Shown here: positions 8,998 to 19,694 of the stretch, in pieces | How the letters are laid out: the number at the start of each line of letters is the position of its first letter | Position numbering within the stretch: the first letter of the stretch is position 1 | Origin: Cycloclasticus sp. | Lineage (GTDB): Bacteria; Pseudomonadota; Gammaproteobacteria; Methylococcales; Cycloclasticaceae | Length of the DNA: 57,969 nucleotides | Direction: 5' to 3' | Assembly (NCBI GenBank): GCA_002733135.1 | Contig: NVUJ01000007.1 | Location: forward strand, 37,247 to 95,215 | The notes under the pieces: model-generated | What the model saw: only the letters and a program-made list of their open reading frames with translations | The model's database searches: none | Told to the model about the DNA's origin: nothing | Translations under genes and position numbers: made by a program

Positions 8998-9029
8998 AAA
9001 TGCTCATGACGCTGTCATGGGCATTTTTT
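8998..9029 (+). terminator. Rho-independent terminator after rpoZ
   Basis: The hairpin arms AAATGCTCATGAC and GTCATGGGCATTT pair over 13 positions with one G-T pair and a three-base loop, followed by six T (9024-9029). A weaker hairpin (GTTGGC/GCCAAC) lies just before it. spoT starts only 24 bases after the T run. Confidence 0.82.
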
Positions 9030-9053
9030 ATGTGAGCTAGAAAAAGTACTGCG

Positions 9054-11210
9054 ATGGAATCAGGTTTAAACAAACAACATACCTTGCCGCAAGACAATCT
9101 AATGGGCGACTTGATGTCGGCTATTTCTGAGTACCTACCCAAAGAACAACTCCATGATGTTGAAAGAGCGTATGAGCTAGCTAGTGGTGCGCATGCAGGG
9201 CAATTTCGTTTAAGTGGTGAAGATTATATTTGTCACCCCGTTTCTGTGGCGCTTATATTAAGTGAAATGAAAATGGATGCCGATTGTATTATGGCGGCCA
9301 TCATGCACGATGTGATTGAAGATACGCCGGTTACTCTCGATGACGTAAAAGAACAATTCAATGAAGACGTCGCTGGCCTTGTTGATGCGGTTAGCAAGTT
9401 GACGCAAATAAACTTTAAGTCTCGTAAAGAAGCGCAAGCAGAAAATATGCGCAAGATGTTCCTCGCGATGACAGAGGACTTACGCGTGATTATTATCAAA
9501 TTATCGGATAGGCTTCACAATATGCGAACGATTGGCGCAATGAAGCCTGAGAGCAAACGGCGCATTGCGCGTGAAACACTGGATATTTATGCGCCGATTG
9601 CCAACCGCTTGGGTATGCACGAATATCGACTTGAGTTAGAAGATTTAAGTTTTGAGGCGATGTTTCCACGTCGCAGAGAAATTATTCTTAAAAGCATAAA
9701 AAAAGCACGTGGCAATCGTAAAGAGATTATCGGTAAGATTGAAGATGAGTTGATTGGCCGTTTTAAAGATACTGAATTTCCCGCGCTTATAAAAGGCCGT
9801 GAAAAGAACCTATACAGCATCTACCGCAAGATGAAACAACAAAAAATTCCTTTTGATGAGGTGTTTGATGTGTATGCGTATCGTGTGGTTGTTGATACTG
9901 CTGGGGAATGCTACCAAGCATTGGGAGTATTACACGATTTATATGGACCGGTGCCTGGAAAATTTAAAGACTATATCGCATTGCCAAAGTCCAATGGTTA
10001 TCAATCATTACATACAATATTAGTCGGGCCATATGGCGTGCCGATTGAACTACAGATTCGCACTGCGGAAATGGATAAATTAGCAGAATCGGGCATTGCG
10101 GCTCATTGGTTGTATAAAACAGATGGAATAACAAATGCGGCGCAAGTGAGCGCACATGAGTGGCTAAGAAACCTATTAGAAACACAAAAAAACTCAGATG
10201 ATTCATATGAATTTATGGATACGTTAAAGGTTGATTTATTCCCGCAAGAGATTTTTGTGTTTACGCCGAAAGGGAAAATAGTTAAATTACCTAAAGGCTC
10301 AACCTGTGTCGATTTCGCATTTGCTGTGCATACAGATGTTGGTATGGCTTGCGCGGGGGCTAAAGTTAATAGAAAAATGGAACCCTTACATACGGCTCTT
10401 AGGAATGGGCAAACCGTAGATATCGTGACGAGTGATTTTGCTGTTTGTAACCCAGGATGGTTAAATTTTGTCGTCACTAATAAAGCGCGTAATTCGATTC
10501 GTAATCACCTTAAGGAATTTAAAGAACGAGATGCCGTGTCTCTAGGTGGGCAATTACTGAATGAAGAATTGAAGGAGGCAGGGCTTTCTTTTGATGAAGT
10601 TCAACCGGAGAGGTTAAAGGCGTTCTTAGATGAACAACAATTAGGTTCAACAGATGCGTTGCTGATGGATATTGGTTTTGGTAATCGTATGCCGTTGTTG
10701 GTGGCTCAACACCTTATGGCATCCGATACATCTGCGATTAATATTGGCAAAGGCGACCAATCTACCGCAACGTTAAATATTCATGGCGCAGAAGGTATGC
10801 TTATAAACTTAGCTTCTTGTTGCCGTCCTATTCCAGGGGATAAGGTTATTGGCTTTTTTAGCCCGGGTCGAGGTGTGGTGGTGCACCGTATCCATTGTAA
10901 AAATACGCGTGAATATAAACGTAAGCACAAGAGTTGGCTAAACGTTCAGTGGACAGAAACAGTAGAAGGCGAGTGCAGCGTTGATATTCGATTAGAGGTT
11001 ACAGACCAACGTGGGGCGTTGGCGGGAATTGCAGCGATACTGTCTTCGTACGATTGTAATATAGAGAATATTAATATGGGAACGCCATCTACGGGCTCGT
11101 CAATCAATATCATAACGATTACCGTTCGTGATAGAAAACATCTAGCCCGAGTGATGAGGCGTTTAAGAATGCTACCTTCCATTATAAAACTATCAAGAGT
11201 AAGGAATTGA
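9054..11210 (+). CDS. spoT: Bifunctional (p)ppGpp synthetase/hydrolase
   Basis: A 718-residue RelA/SpoT homologue controlling the stringent response. The HD hydrolase domain is intact: CHP near residue 60 and HDVIEDT at 85-91. The synthetase domain carries [13 protein letters not shown] and [21 protein letters not shown] domain starts near 390, and a C-terminal ACT domain ([22 protein letters not shown]) follows. E. coli SpoT is 702 residues and starts near Met17 of this version; no ribosome binding site clearly decides between Met1 and Met17. The gene overlaps ridA regulatory sequence and follows the rpoZ terminator. The name is preferred over relA because of the intact HD motif and the gene order. 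Confidence 0.96.
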   Translation: MESGLNKQHTLPQDNLMGDLMSAISEYLPKEQLHDVERAYELASGAHAGQFRLSGEDYICHPVSVALILSEMKMDADCIMAAIMHDVIEDTPVTLDDVKEQFNEDVAGLVDAVSKLTQINFKSRKEAQAENMRKMFLAMTEDLRVIIIKLSDRLHNMRTIGAMKPESKRRIARETLDIYAPIANRLGMHEYRLELEDLSFEAMFPRRREIILKSIKKARGNRKEIIGKIEDELIGRFKDTEFPALIKGREKNLYSIYRKMKQQKIPFDEVFDVYAYRVVVDTAGECYQALGVLHDLYGPVPGKFKDYIALPKSNGYQSLHTILVGPYGVPIELQIRTAEMDKLAESGIAAHWLYKTDGITNAAQVSAHEWLRNLLETQKNSDDSYEFMDTLKVDLFPQEIFVFTPKGKIVKLPKGSTCVDFAFAVHTDVGMACAGAKVNRKMEPLHTALRNGQTVDIVTSDFAVCNPGWLNFVVTNKARNSIRNHLKEFKERDAVSLGGQLLNEELKEAGLSFDEVQPERLKAFLDEQQLGSTDALLMDIGFGNRMPLLVAQHLMASDTSAINIGKGDQSTATLNIHGAEGMLINLASCCRPIPGDKVIGFFSPGRGVVVHRIHCKNTREYKRKHKSWLNVQWTETVEGECSVDIRLEVTDQRGALAGIAAILSSYDCNIENINMGTPSTGSSINIITITVRDRKHLARVMRRLRMLPSIIKLSRVRN

Positions 11211-11215
11211 GTGAT

Positions 11216-11605
11216 ATGCAAAAAACAGTGATTCATACAGATTCAGCACCAGCGGCGATAGGTACCTATTCACAAGCCATTAAGGCGGGTGATACTGTTT
11301 ATTTATCTGGGCAAATACCCCTCGTGCCGAGCACCATGGAGTTAGTAGGTGGCGATATTAGGCAGCAAATTACACAAGTATTAGATAATTTAAAAGCTGT
11401 GGCTATGGCTGCGGGTGGCGATTTATCGGATATTGTAAAGCTCAATATCTTTCTTACCGACATGGCAAACTTCCCACACATTAATGAAATAATGGCGACG
11501 TACTTTTCTCAGCCCTACCCAGCAAGAGCTGCGATTGGCGTTTCTGCTTTGCCCAAGGGCTGTAGTGTGGAAATGGATGCGGTGATGATTGTTACTGAAG
11601 CATAG
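11216..11605 (+). CDS. ridA: RidA family 2-iminobutanoate/2-iminopropanoate deaminase
   Basis: A 129-residue RidA/YjgF protein that hydrolyses reactive enamine/imine intermediates released by PLP enzymes. [15 protein letters not shown] at the N-terminus and the Arg of [15 protein letters not shown] are family hallmarks. I chose the ATG at 11216, ten bases after AAGGA; an in-frame TTG at 11207 overlapping the spoT stop is too close to that site. Adjacent to spoT, as in many gammaproteobacteria. Confidence 0.95.
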   Translation: MQKTVIHTDSAPAAIGTYSQAIKAGDTVYLSGQIPLVPSTMELVGGDIRQQITQVLDNLKAVAMAAGGDLSDIVKLNIFLTDMANFPHINEIMATYFSQPYPARAAIGVSALPKGCSVEMDAVMIVTEA

Positions 11606-11635
11606 TATTTAGCCAATATTTATAGATGCACGCAG

Positions 11636-13723
11636 ATGGTTGATAGCACGTGGTTAGACGACTTACCGATAACGCAACTTAAGGGCGTTGGCGAAAAAGT
11701 AGCGGAGAAGTTAAAGCGGTTAAATATTACATCTATAGCCGATGTGTTATTCCACTTACCTTTTAGGTATGAAGATAGAAGCAATGTGGTGCCAATCTGT
11801 GCGCTGGCTGCTGGTCAATCTTGTTTGTTTGAAGGTAGGATTGAATTATCTGAAATCGTTTTTCGAGGACGACGTTCAATGCTGGTTCGCTTGAGCGATG
11901 ACACAGGTTTTATTACCTTACGTTTTTTTCACTTTTCTAACAGTCAAAAACAAACCATGCTGCGAGGAAAATGGCTACGCTGTTTTGGTGACGTAAAATC
12001 CTACAGCAAGGCGGGAGGCGCAGAGGTCGTTCATCCTGAGTATCAATTTATTACTGAACAACAACGTGGGCAAGTTGAAGAAGGACTCGTTGCCGTATAC
12101 CCAGTGACCAAAGGGCTGAATCAAACGTCGTTTAGAAAGTTAATTAAGCAAGCGTTTGTGTTGCTCCAACAAGGGGCTTTAGTCCGCGATTGTTTACCAA
12201 GCAGTACATTAGTAAAAAATCAATGGCCGACCCTAGTTGAAAGTCTATTTGAACTACATTACCCACAGCGCATGCCGCCGCCAGATGTCAGTGAATTAAG
12301 CGCATTTAAGCGCTTAATTTATGAAGAATTATTAGCGAATCACCTGAGCCTTAGTCAATTAAAGAGTGGCGCGAAGAAAAACAGGGCGCCACGTTTTGAT
12401 AAAGGGGGAAAAAAGCATCGCTTATTTTTACAAGCATTAGGCTTTGATTTAACAGGCGCACAACAACGGGTGATTAAAGAAATATCAACCGATATACAAA
12501 CTAACGCTCCCATGCAACGTCTGCTGCAAGGCGACGTGGGGTCGGGTAAAACGGTAGTTGCCGCTAGTGCTGCGATAACGGCCATTGATTCAGGCTATCA
12601 AGTGGCCTTAATGGCACCAACAGAATTACTGGCGGAACAGCACCTCAAGAATTTTCAAACTTGGCTGCAACCATTGGGCATAACGGTTGAATATTTGGTG
12701 GGTAAGCATAAGGGTAAGGTGTATCGATCTATAACTGATGATATCCGCGAGGGGAAATCAGACATTGTTATTGGTACGCAGGCCTTATTTCAGGATAAAG
12801 TGACGTTTCGCAAATTAGGCTTAGTGATTATTGATGAGCAACACCGGTTTGGGGTGCATCAACGGTTGGCTTTGCGAGATAAAGGCGTAGCAGGGAATTT
12901 ATTTCCACATCAACTGGTAATGACGGCAACGCCGATTCCAAGGACGCTGGCTTTATTGGGCTATGCGGACTTGGATCTATCCATTATTGATGAGTTGCCA
13001 CCTGGACGGACACCGGTCACAACATCGGTGATACCGTTGTCAAAAAGAGCACAGGTTATCGAGCGTATTCAGCAAGGTGTAAAAGATGGCAGGCAAGTGT
13101 ACTGGGTATGTACATTGATTGAGGAGTCTGAAACATTACAGTGCCAAGCCGCCGAAGAAGCAACGGAGTTGCTGAAAAGCCAGCTGCCAGAATTCAATAC
13201 AGGCTTGGTACATGGGCGAATGAAGGCTGAAGAGAAACAGGCGGTTATGCAACATTTTAAAGATCAGACGTTACATATTTTGGTCGCCACGACGGTGATT
13301 GAGGTGGGTGTGGACGTGCCAAATGCCAGTTTAATGGTTATCGAAAATGCAGAGCGCTTAGGCTTGGCACAGTTGCATCAATTACGTGGTAGGGTAGGCC
13401 GAGGCCTACGTGAAAGTCATTGTGTTTTGTTGTATAAATCACCGCTGTCGGATAATGCTAACGAACGTTTGTCTATCATGCGGGAAACGACCGACGGTTT
13501 TAAGATTGCCGAGAAAGATATGCAGTTGCGCGGGCCAGGTGAGTTACTAGGCAAACGACAAGCTGGGTTTATGCGCTTTAAAGTTGCAGACTTTATTCGC
13601 GATGCCGATATGATAGAGCAAGTGCAGCATGATGCTGAAGATGTTCTACAAAACGAGCCTGAATTAGTTAATTCATTAATTCACCGCTGGCTAGCTAATT
13701 CAGTAGAATATGCGCAAATTTGA
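11636..13723 (+). CDS. recG: ATP-dependent DNA helicase RecG
   Basis: A 695-residue helicase that remodels stalled replication forks and Holliday junctions. The N-terminal wedge/OB domain (residues ~1-230) is followed by Walker A (GDVGSGKT), DEQH in motif II and the C-terminal helicase domain (RGRVGRG). The TRG-type region DMQLRGPGELLGKRQAG is present. The length matches E. coli RecG (693). The spoT-ridA-recG order is conserved. Its stop overlaps the start of ubiC. Confidence 0.98.
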   Translation: MVDSTWLDDLPITQLKGVGEKVAEKLKRLNITSIADVLFHLPFRYEDRSNVVPICALAAGQSCLFEGRIELSEIVFRGRRSMLVRLSDDTGFITLRFFHFSNSQKQTMLRGKWLRCFGDVKSYSKAGGAEVVHPEYQFITEQQRGQVEEGLVAVYPVTKGLNQTSFRKLIKQAFVLLQQGALVRDCLPSSTLVKNQWPTLVESLFELHYPQRMPPPDVSELSAFKRLIYEELLANHLSLSQLKSGAKKNRAPRFDKGGKKHRLFLQALGFDLTGAQQRVIKEISTDIQTNAPMQRLLQGDVGSGKTVVAASAAITAIDSGYQVALMAPTELLAEQHLKNFQTWLQPLGITVEYLVGKHKGKVYRSITDDIREGKSDIVIGTQALFQDKVTFRKLGLVIIDEQHRFGVHQRLALRDKGVAGNLFPHQLVMTATPIPRTLALLGYADLDLSIIDELPPGRTPVTTSVIPLSKRAQVIERIQQGVKDGRQVYWVCTLIEESETLQCQAAEEATELLKSQLPEFNTGLVHGRMKAEEKQAVMQHFKDQTLHILVATTVIEVGVDVPNASLMVIENAERLGLAQLHQLRGRVGRGLRESHCVLLYKSPLSDNANERLSIMRETTDGFKIAEKDMQLRGPGELLGKRQAGFMRFKVADFIRDADMIEQVQHDAEDVLQNEPELVNSLIHRWLANSVEYAQI

Positions 13724-14298
13724 TTAGGCGCATTTTTTTGAGCAACAGAAATAATTTTCTTAGAAAGCCCCCCAACTGGCGTGACGTCAGTCAATGGTCT
13801 TTGCACTCGATGCCGCATCAGGTCGTAGACTGGTTGCTTGAACCTAATTCATTAACGTCTAGGATAAAATTCACATTTGCAGAACCGTTTAGTGTTCGTG
13901 TGCATGAGCAGGGTTTGGGTAAACCATTTCTTAGTGACGCTAGGTGTTTGCAGCAACCGTTGCAGCATTATTCGTTGATACGCGAAGTGAAATTAAATGT
14001 AGGCGATGTTACAGTCGTCTTTGCGCGTACTACATTGCCTAGAAAAGTGGCTCACCAACTTCAAGAGTTGACCCATCTAGGTAACAAGCCTTTAGGAGAA
14101 GTTATTTTTAGTTACCCTGATTTGCGAAGATCTGGGCTTGACCTAGCAAAAATTGATGCCAGTCAATTAAACGATTCTTTATGCCAAGAACTGGATGGAG
14201 AATCTCATCTTTGGGCTCGACGTAATAGATACCAAATTAATAAAAACCATTTTGTGGTCAGTGAGTTTTTTTTACCAGCGTTATATAAAAAATGTTGA
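13720..14298 (+). CDS. ubiC: Chorismate pyruvate-lyase
   Basis: A protein of about 192 residues that splits chorismate to 4-hydroxybenzoate and pyruvate, the first step of ubiquinone synthesis. The C-terminus ([22 protein letters not shown]) matches the UbiC active-site end, and the middle holds the PLGEVIF motif. The start is uncertain: TTG at 13720 overlaps the recG stop, while TTG at 13738 has a weak AGG ten bases upstream. It precedes ubiA, which uses its product, with the two reading frames overlapping by seven bases. Confidence 0.9.
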   Translation: MIRRIFLSNRNNFLRKPPNWRDVSQWSLHSMPHQVVDWLLEPNSLTSRIKFTFAEPFSVRVHEQGLGKPFLSDARCLQQPLQHYSLIREVKLNVGDVTVVFARTTLPRKVAHQLQELTHLGNKPLGEVIFSYPDLRRSGLDLAKIDASQLNDSLCQELDGESHLWARRNRYQINKNHFVVSEFFLPALYKKC

Positions 14299-15164
14299 TT
14301 AAATTAAATAAAGACAACGTACCGTTGTATGTGCAGCTAACCCGCTTGAATAAACCAATTGGTATTTTATTATTGTTATGGCCGACATATTGGGCGCTAT
14401 GGATAGCGAGTAACGGGCGACCCGATTTGCTTGTTTTTATCGTTTTTACACTGGGTGTGGTGATGATGCGTTCAGCGGGTTGCGTAATCAATGATTACGC
14501 TGATAGAAAAATTGACCAACAAGTCGAAAGAACGAAACTGCGACCTATCTCGGCAGGACAGGTGGCTCCAATCGAAGCACTGCAATTATTTGCCGTGCTA
14601 GTGTTTGTTTCATTATTATTGGTGTTACTAATGAACCCACTAACTATTTGGTTATCTGCTGGCGGTGTTGTATTAGCGGTGCTGTATCCGTTTATGAAAC
14701 GCCATACTCATCTGCCACAGGTCTTTTTGGGCATGGCTTTTGGTTGGGCTGTACCTATGGTTTATGCGGCACAAACAAATTCAGTTCCACCAATAGCTTG
14801 GTTGTTATTTGTTGCTACTGTGATTTGGGCAGTTGTGTATGACACGATGTATGCCATGGTCGATAGGGAAGATGATTTGAAAATAGGCGTTAAGTCCACG
14901 GCTATTTTATTTGGCGAATTGGATAAAATAATGATTGGGTTTTTTCAACTATTGTTTTTTATTACCTTGCTAATTATTGGTCAAAAAGCAGAGTTAGGGA
15001 CGGCGTATTTCATTAGTTTAGGCATTGCGCTTTTGTTCGCTATTTATCACCAATACTTAATTAAAGACAGGGATGAAGCTAAATGTTTCAATGCTTTTTT
15101 AAATAACAATTGGCTGGGCCTGGTTGTTTTTGTTGGAATTGTCGTCGATTATTCTATGCGTTAG
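14292..15164 (+). CDS. ubiA: 4-hydroxybenzoate octaprenyltransferase
   Basis: A 290-residue integral membrane enzyme that attaches a polyprenyl chain to 4-hydroxybenzoate in ubiquinone synthesis. The two Mg-diphosphate binding motifs are visible: NDYADRKID near residues 67-75 and [13 protein letters not shown] near 180-192. It has about eight or nine hydrophobic segments. The length matches E. coli UbiA (290). It overlaps ubiC and meets the comF-like gene tail to tail with a four-base overlap. Confidence 0.97.
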   Translation: MLIKLNKDNVPLYVQLTRLNKPIGILLLLWPTYWALWIASNGRPDLLVFIVFTLGVVMMRSAGCVINDYADRKIDQQVERTKLRPISAGQVAPIEALQLFAVLVFVSLLLVLLMNPLTIWLSAGGVVLAVLYPFMKRHTHLPQVFLGMAFGWAVPMVYAAQTNSVPPIAWLLFVATVIWAVVYDTMYAMVDREDDLKIGVKSTAILFGELDKIMIGFFQLLFFITLLIIGQKAELGTAYFISLGIALLFAIYHQYLIKDRDEAKCFNAFLNNNWLGLVVFVGIVVDYSMR

Positions 15165-15892
15165 GCTCTAGCAAAAGCCCAAATTTCTACTCGTTTTACG
15201 CCTGCCTTTTTTAACGTTTTTGCAATTTCGTTGGCAGTTGAACCGGTTGTCACCACGTCGTCAATCACGGCGATAGATGGGTAAGTTTTTAACAACTCGT
15301 AACGAAAAGCATTCGTTAGGTTTTTTCGTCTTTCCGGCGCTTTCAGTGTGGATTGGCTGACTGTGTTAGTAACGCGTTGAAGTTGATGACTAATCATTGG
15401 GACATCGAGTGTTTGTTGGATGTATTGTGCGATTAAGTCAGATTGATTAAAGCCTCTTTCTATAAGCCGTTTTGGGTGTAATGGTACGGCGATGAGTGCA
15501 TCGGGTTTTTCGTTTAAATGGCTGAAATGCCGAGCCATCAGCGTGCCGATTGTTCTTGCGCAGCTATGTTTTGCGTTAAATTTTAATGATTGGATGAGGA
15601 ACCGTGTTGCGTCTGAATAACGATATAGGGTCCTAATTTTATCGTAGTAAGGCGTGGTCTTCAGACATCGACCACAAACCAGGTTTGTGGTGACTAGGGA
15701 AACGCCAGATAGTTCGATGTCACAGTATGTGCAGCGTTGATCGATAGAGTGGAAGTCATTCAAACAGGTTGTGCATAAGTCCATAGAAGTGCTGCTTGGT
15801 TGATCGCAAAGGAAGCAGGTGTGCGGATAAATATAAGTTTGAGCATTATTTAACCAGATGTTCACTTTACTGGGGATTAACTTTGACAACAT
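15161..15892 (-). CDS. ComF-family phosphoribosyltransferase
   Basis: A 243-residue ComF/GntX-type protein. The N-terminal part has several cysteine pairs (CFLC, CTTC, CTYC, CGRC) forming likely zinc sites; the C-terminal part is a PRTase fold with [11 protein letters not shown] as PRPP loop. ComF proteins take part in DNA uptake in competent bacteria, GntX in the use of extracellular DNA; function here is unproven. I chose the ATG at 15892 because AGGAG sits six bases before it; longer starts would reach into bioB. It is commonly found divergent from bioB. Confidence 0.88.
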   Translation of the reverse strand: MLSKLIPSKVNIWLNNAQTYIYPHTCFLCDQPSSTSMDLCTTCLNDFHSIDQRCTYCDIELSGVSLVTTNLVCGRCLKTTPYYDKIRTLYRYSDATRFLIQSLKFNAKHSCARTIGTLMARHFSHLNEKPDALIAVPLHPKRLIERGFNQSDLIAQYIQQTLDVPMISHQLQRVTNTVSQSTLKAPERRKNLTNAFRYELLKTYPSIAVIDDVVTTGSTANEIAKTLKKAGVKRVEIWAFARA

Positions 15893-15910
15893 CCGCGTCT
15901 CCTGTACCAT
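15883..15910 (+). promoter_or_regulatory. Likely promoter of the biotin operon
   Basis: A consensus -35 box TTGACA (15883-15888) is followed after 16 bases by TACCAT (15905-15910), a 4/6 match to -10, and bioB starts 33 bases later. The -35 box overlaps the start of the divergent comF-like gene. No paired BirA operator halves are seen nearby. Confidence 0.45.
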
Positions 15911-15942
15911 TCGCATTTCACATTCAATAAAAGGTTTAGACG

Positions 15943-16938
15943 ATGAGCGTAACATCTGAAGTTATAAATAAACAAAAAAGTGCTGATGTTAATTTAGTAT
16001 CCACAATGTGGCCATTAGAAAAAATTCAAACGTTGTTTGATACGCCGTTTAATGATTTGTTGTTTAAAGCGCATACCACTCACCGTGAAAACTTTGATGC
16101 GAATGCCGTTCAAATTAGCACGTTGCTAAGTATTAAAACAGGTGCGTGCCCAGAAGACTGTTCGTATTGCCCGCAAAGCGTTCGTTACGACACGGGGCTT
16201 GAAAAAGAAGCATTAATGGAAATTGACGCGGTTATTGAAGCAGCGAAAGCGGCAAAACAGAACGGTGCGAGTCGTTTTTGTATGGGTGCTGCATGGCGTA
16301 GCCCGAAAGACCGTGATTTAGATAAAGTGACAAAAATGGTTGAAGAGGTTAAAGCACTTGGGATGGAAACGTGCGTGACCTTAGGTATGCTCAAAGACGA
16401 CCAAGCGAAGCGTCTCAAAGATGCCGGCTTAGATTATTACAACCACAATATTGATACCTCTGAAGATTACTATGCTGAGGTTATCACCACAAGAACGTTC
16501 CAAGATAGGTTGGATACGATTGATACGGTGCGTGATGCGGGTATTAATGTTTGTTGTGGTGGCATTGTTGGCATGGGCGAGGAAGAAGTTGATCGAGCCA
16601 AACTATTACAAACATTAGCCAATATGCAGCCTCAACCAGAAAGTGTGCCGATTAACCAGTTGGTACAAGTAGCGGGTACGCCGTTAGATGGGGTTGAACA
16701 AATTGACTCGCTCGAATTCATTAAAACAATCGCAGTTGCACGTATTTTAATGCCTAAATCACAGGTGAGATTATCAGCTGGGCGCAGTGAAATGAGTGAT
16801 GAAATGCAAGCGATGTGTTTTTTCGCCGGCGCTAATTCCATTTTTTACGGTGATCAACTGCTAACAACTGAAAACCCGTCAGAAAGTGCGGACCATCAGT
16901 TATTTAAGCGTTTAGGTATCCATCCAGCAACAATCTAG
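15943..16938 (+). CDS. bioB: Biotin synthase
   Basis: A 331-residue radical SAM enzyme that inserts sulfur into dethiobiotin, the last step of biotin synthesis. The SAM cluster motif CPEDCSYC is at residues 69-76. The segment CMGAAWR and the second-cluster Arg region (RLSAGRSEM) are present. It is the first gene of bioB-bioF-bioH-bioC-bioD, all tightly spaced. Length and motifs match the family closely. Confidence 0.98.
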   Translation: MSVTSEVINKQKSADVNLVSTMWPLEKIQTLFDTPFNDLLFKAHTTHRENFDANAVQISTLLSIKTGACPEDCSYCPQSVRYDTGLEKEALMEIDAVIEAAKAAKQNGASRFCMGAAWRSPKDRDLDKVTKMVEEVKALGMETCVTLGMLKDDQAKRLKDAGLDYYNHNIDTSEDYYAEVITTRTFQDRLDTIDTVRDAGINVCCGGIVGMGEEEVDRAKLLQTLANMQPQPESVPINQLVQVAGTPLDGVEQIDSLEFIKTIAVARILMPKSQVRLSAGRSEMSDEMQAMCFFAGANSIFYGDQLLTTENPSESADHQLFKRLGIHPATI

Positions 16939-16940
16939 TT

Positions 16941-18098
16941 ATGAGCCAATGGGACCTCTCAGGTCATTTAGATGCCTTGAAACAGGTGCATCTGTATCGT
17001 TCTCGCGAAACAATTGAAGGTCCGCAAGGTAGCCAAGTACAACTTAATGGTAAGTCTTTCGATAACTTCTCAAGTAACGATTATCTCGGTTTAGCCAATC
17101 ACCCTGACGTTATTAAGGCGTTTACAACCGCAGCTGAGAAATATGGCGTTGGCGCTGGTTCCGCGCACCTTATCTGCGGACATAGCTATGAGCACCATGC
17201 CTTAGAAGAAGAGTTGGCGGGCTTTACGGGGCGTCAACGCGCATTGGTTTTTTCAACGGGCTATATGGCTAATTTGGGTGTTATCTCGACGTTAGTTCAA
17301 AAAGGTGACGCGGTGTTTCAGGACAAGTTGAATCACGCTTCATTAATTGATGGTGGCCTAATATCGGGCGCTAATTTTAGACGATACCCGCACAACGGTT
17401 TGGACCGTCTGCAACAGCTCGTTGAAAAATCGAACTACGATAAAAAGCTCATTGTTACTGATGGCGTTTTTAGTATGGACGGTGATGAAGCCAAAATAAT
17501 AGAACTAGCGTCCTTGGCAGCGCAATCAAAGTCAATGTTAATGGTCGATGATGCGCACGGCTTAGGTGTGTTGGGGGATAACGGTGGTGGCTTACTAGAA
17601 AAACACGGTTTGGGCGAAAAACAGGTGCCTGTTCTTATGGCGACCTTAGGGAAGAGCCTCGGTACCGCGGGCGCCTTTATTGCAGGTAGCGATGCATTGA
17701 TTGAAACGCTCATTCAACGTGCGAGAACCTACATTTACACAACGGCGATGCCACCGGCAGTGATGGCGGCGACACGCGTCAGTTTAAAACTGTGTCAGCA
17801 AGAGTGTTGGAGGCGTGAGAAGTTAGTGTCACTCGTCGCTCAATTTAGGCGAGGTGCGGGGCAATTGGGCTTAAACTTATTGCCTTCAGAAACGCCTATT
17901 CAAGCGGTCATATTAGGCACTAATGAAGCCGTGATAAAAGCCAATGTCCAGTTACGAGAAAAGGGTATGTTGGTGGGGGCGATTCGCCACCCAACCGTGC
18001 CAAAAGGTAGTGAGCGACTAAGAATCACTTTTTCAGCTACGCACACAGAATCACAAGTGACGGCTATGCTGCAGGCGTTAGAGAGTGTCGTGACGTGA
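16941..18098 (+). CDS. bioF: 8-amino-7-oxononanoate synthase
   Basis: A 385-residue PLP enzyme that condenses pimeloyl-ACP (or CoA) with alanine. The PLP lysine lies in TLGKSLGTAGA near residue 236; VDDAHGLGVLG carries the PLP-ring Asp; FSSNDYLGLA at the N-terminus is a family signature. It starts two bases after the bioB stop and overlaps bioH as GTGA, giving translational coupling. Confidence 0.97.
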   Translation: MSQWDLSGHLDALKQVHLYRSRETIEGPQGSQVQLNGKSFDNFSSNDYLGLANHPDVIKAFTTAAEKYGVGAGSAHLICGHSYEHHALEEELAGFTGRQRALVFSTGYMANLGVISTLVQKGDAVFQDKLNHASLIDGGLISGANFRRYPHNGLDRLQQLVEKSNYDKKLIVTDGVFSMDGDEAKIIELASLAAQSKSMLMVDDAHGLGVLGDNGGGLLEKHGLGEKQVPVLMATLGKSLGTAGAFIAGSDALIETLIQRARTYIYTTAMPPAVMAATRVSLKLCQQECWRREKLVSLVAQFRRGAGQLGLNLLPSETPIQAVILGTNEAVIKANVQLREKGMLVGAIRHPTVPKGSERLRITFSATHTESQVTAMLQALESVVT

Positions 18099-18871
18099 TT
18101 AAATTGAATATTAAAGTGTCTGGCGCTGGCCCCAACTTGGTGTTGATACATGGTTGGGCAATGAATTCGGCAATCTGGCGTGATTGGTTGGTAGCGTTAA
18201 CGCAATCTTATCGGGTCTTTTGTGTTGAACTTCCCGGGCACGGTGAGAGTGAGTATACGCAGCACTGGATGATGGATGAGTTGCTAGAGGCTCTGGCTAA
18301 GCAATTACCAGCAACGGCTAATGTGTTGGGTTGGTCGTTGGGTGGCATGGTGGCGTTGGCTTTTGCTGACAAATACCCTCAAAGAATTGAAAAACTTATT
18401 TTGCTCGCAAGCTCAGCAAAATTTACTCAATCTGATGACTGGGTTTTTGCCGTGGAGAAGGATACGTTAAAGATGTTTGCAGCAGGCTTGGTCGATAATG
18501 CTAGTGCCACCATTAAACGGTTTTTACTGTTGCAAACACACGGTATAGCTGAACCCAAAAAGATGAACGGTTGTTTAAAACACAGCGTTAGTGTGCCGTC
18601 TGATATTAAAGGTCTTGAAAGTGGTCTATATATTTTACAAAATACTGACCTACGTAAAGCGTTACAACAAATCGCCTGTCCAGTCTTGATGATATTGGGT
18701 AAAAAAGACGCGTTAATACCTGTGGGTGTTGGTGCTGAGTTGTTAAACATAAACCCAACAATCAAACTAAGGCTGATTGAGCAAGCGACGCACGTGCCTT
18801 TTTTATCGCATCAAAATGAGGTGGCACAGGTTCTAAATGATTTTGTTTTGGACAAAGAGTGCGTGTCGTGA
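18095..18871 (+). CDS. bioH: Pimeloyl-ACP methyl ester carboxylesterase
   Basis: A 258-residue alpha/beta hydrolase that removes the methyl group from pimeloyl-ACP methyl ester, ending the BioC-started elongation cycle. HGWAMN gives the oxyanion region, GWSLGG near residue 81 the nucleophile Ser, a likely acid lies in GKKDALIP, and the final His is in ATHVPF. The start is GTG overlapping the bioF stop. Its place between bioF and bioC supports the BioH call over a generic hydrolase. Confidence 0.94.
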   Translation: MIKLNIKVSGAGPNLVLIHGWAMNSAIWRDWLVALTQSYRVFCVELPGHGESEYTQHWMMDELLEALAKQLPATANVLGWSLGGMVALAFADKYPQRIEKLILLASSAKFTQSDDWVFAVEKDTLKMFAAGLVDNASATIKRFLLLQTHGIAEPKKMNGCLKHSVSVPSDIKGLESGLYILQNTDLRKALQQIACPVLMILGKKDALIPVGVGAELLNINPTIKLRLIEQATHVPFLSHQNEVAQVLNDFVLDKECVS

Positions 18872-19677
18872 GTAGTGTTACGCAAGCACAAGCTATTATC
18901 GATAAAAGCTTGGTTCAGCAATCTTTTGATGACGCGTCACAATGTTACAACCAATTTACATCGTTACAGAGAACCATTGGTGATCGCTTAATGGCTGAGA
19001 AAAAAGCGACAATAAGTCAGTCAATAGCGGCACTTGATGTTGGCGTTGGAACGGGCTATTTAAGTAAACAAATAGCTCAGCTGAAAAATATTGATACGCT
19101 GTTTGCACTGGATATCTCGTTGGGTATGCTGCAGCAGGCTGATAACGCTATGCGTGGCATTAAGCCAATTGAGCTGTTCTGCGCAGATGCAGAGCAGTTG
19201 CCGATGGGCGACTCAAGGCTTGGTGCGGTGTATTCAAATTTGGCTTTTCAGTGGTGCGATAATCTTCAGCAAGTATTTAGCGAGTCCTATCGGGTACTTC
19301 AGCCAGTAGGAGAGTTTGTGTTTAGTACGTTTGGCCCAGCTACGCTCAATGAATTAAAACAATCATGGCAAACGGTGGATGATTTGGTACACGTTAATGC
19401 GTTTGTGAGTGTTGAGGAGATAAACGCGTACTTACGAACCGCTGGGTTTCAGAAGGTGTCGGTGCGTAGCGAAAATATTGTGATGTATTACCAGACGCCT
19501 AAGCACTTGATGCTGGATTTAAAAGGTATGGGTGCGCACAATATGAATCCTGGGCGACAACACGGTTTAACCGGAATACAAGCGTTTAAAATGATGATAG
19601 GTTCATACGAAAAAAAGCGAACTGCAAAAGGTATTCCGGCCACTTTTCAGGCAGTTTATGCCTATGCTACTAAATAG
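18868..19677 (+). CDS. bioC: Malonyl-ACP O-methyltransferase
   Basis: A 269-residue SAM-dependent methyltransferase that masks malonyl-ACP as a methyl ester so fatty acid synthesis can make the pimelate chain. The SAM motif I is DVGVGTGYLS, and the acidic FALDIS end of strand 2 follows. I chose the GTG at 18868, which overlaps the bioH stop as GTGA and has AAGAG eight bases upstream; an in-frame GTG at 18859 is also possible. It belongs to the bio operon. Confidence 0.94.
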   Translation: MSSVTQAQAIIDKSLVQQSFDDASQCYNQFTSLQRTIGDRLMAEKKATISQSIAALDVGVGTGYLSKQIAQLKNIDTLFALDISLGMLQQADNAMRGIKPIELFCADAEQLPMGDSRLGAVYSNLAFQWCDNLQQVFSESYRVLQPVGEFVFSTFGPATLNELKQSWQTVDDLVHVNAFVSVEEINAYLRTAGFQKVSVRSENIVMYYQTPKHLMLDLKGMGAHNMNPGRQHGLTGIQAFKMMIGSYEKKRTAKGIPATFQAVYAYATK

Positions 19678-19694
19678 TATCTACGGGGAGATTC

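Noticed and set aside
11207-11215. TTG start for ridA overlapping the spoT stop
   Set aside because: The AAGGA site is one base away from this TTG but ten bases from the ATG at 11216, which also fits the family start.
15903-15940. Possible BirA operator before bioB (TGTACC and GGTTTAGA)
   Set aside because: The two halves are 24 bases apart rather than about 14-16, and the left half matches poorly.
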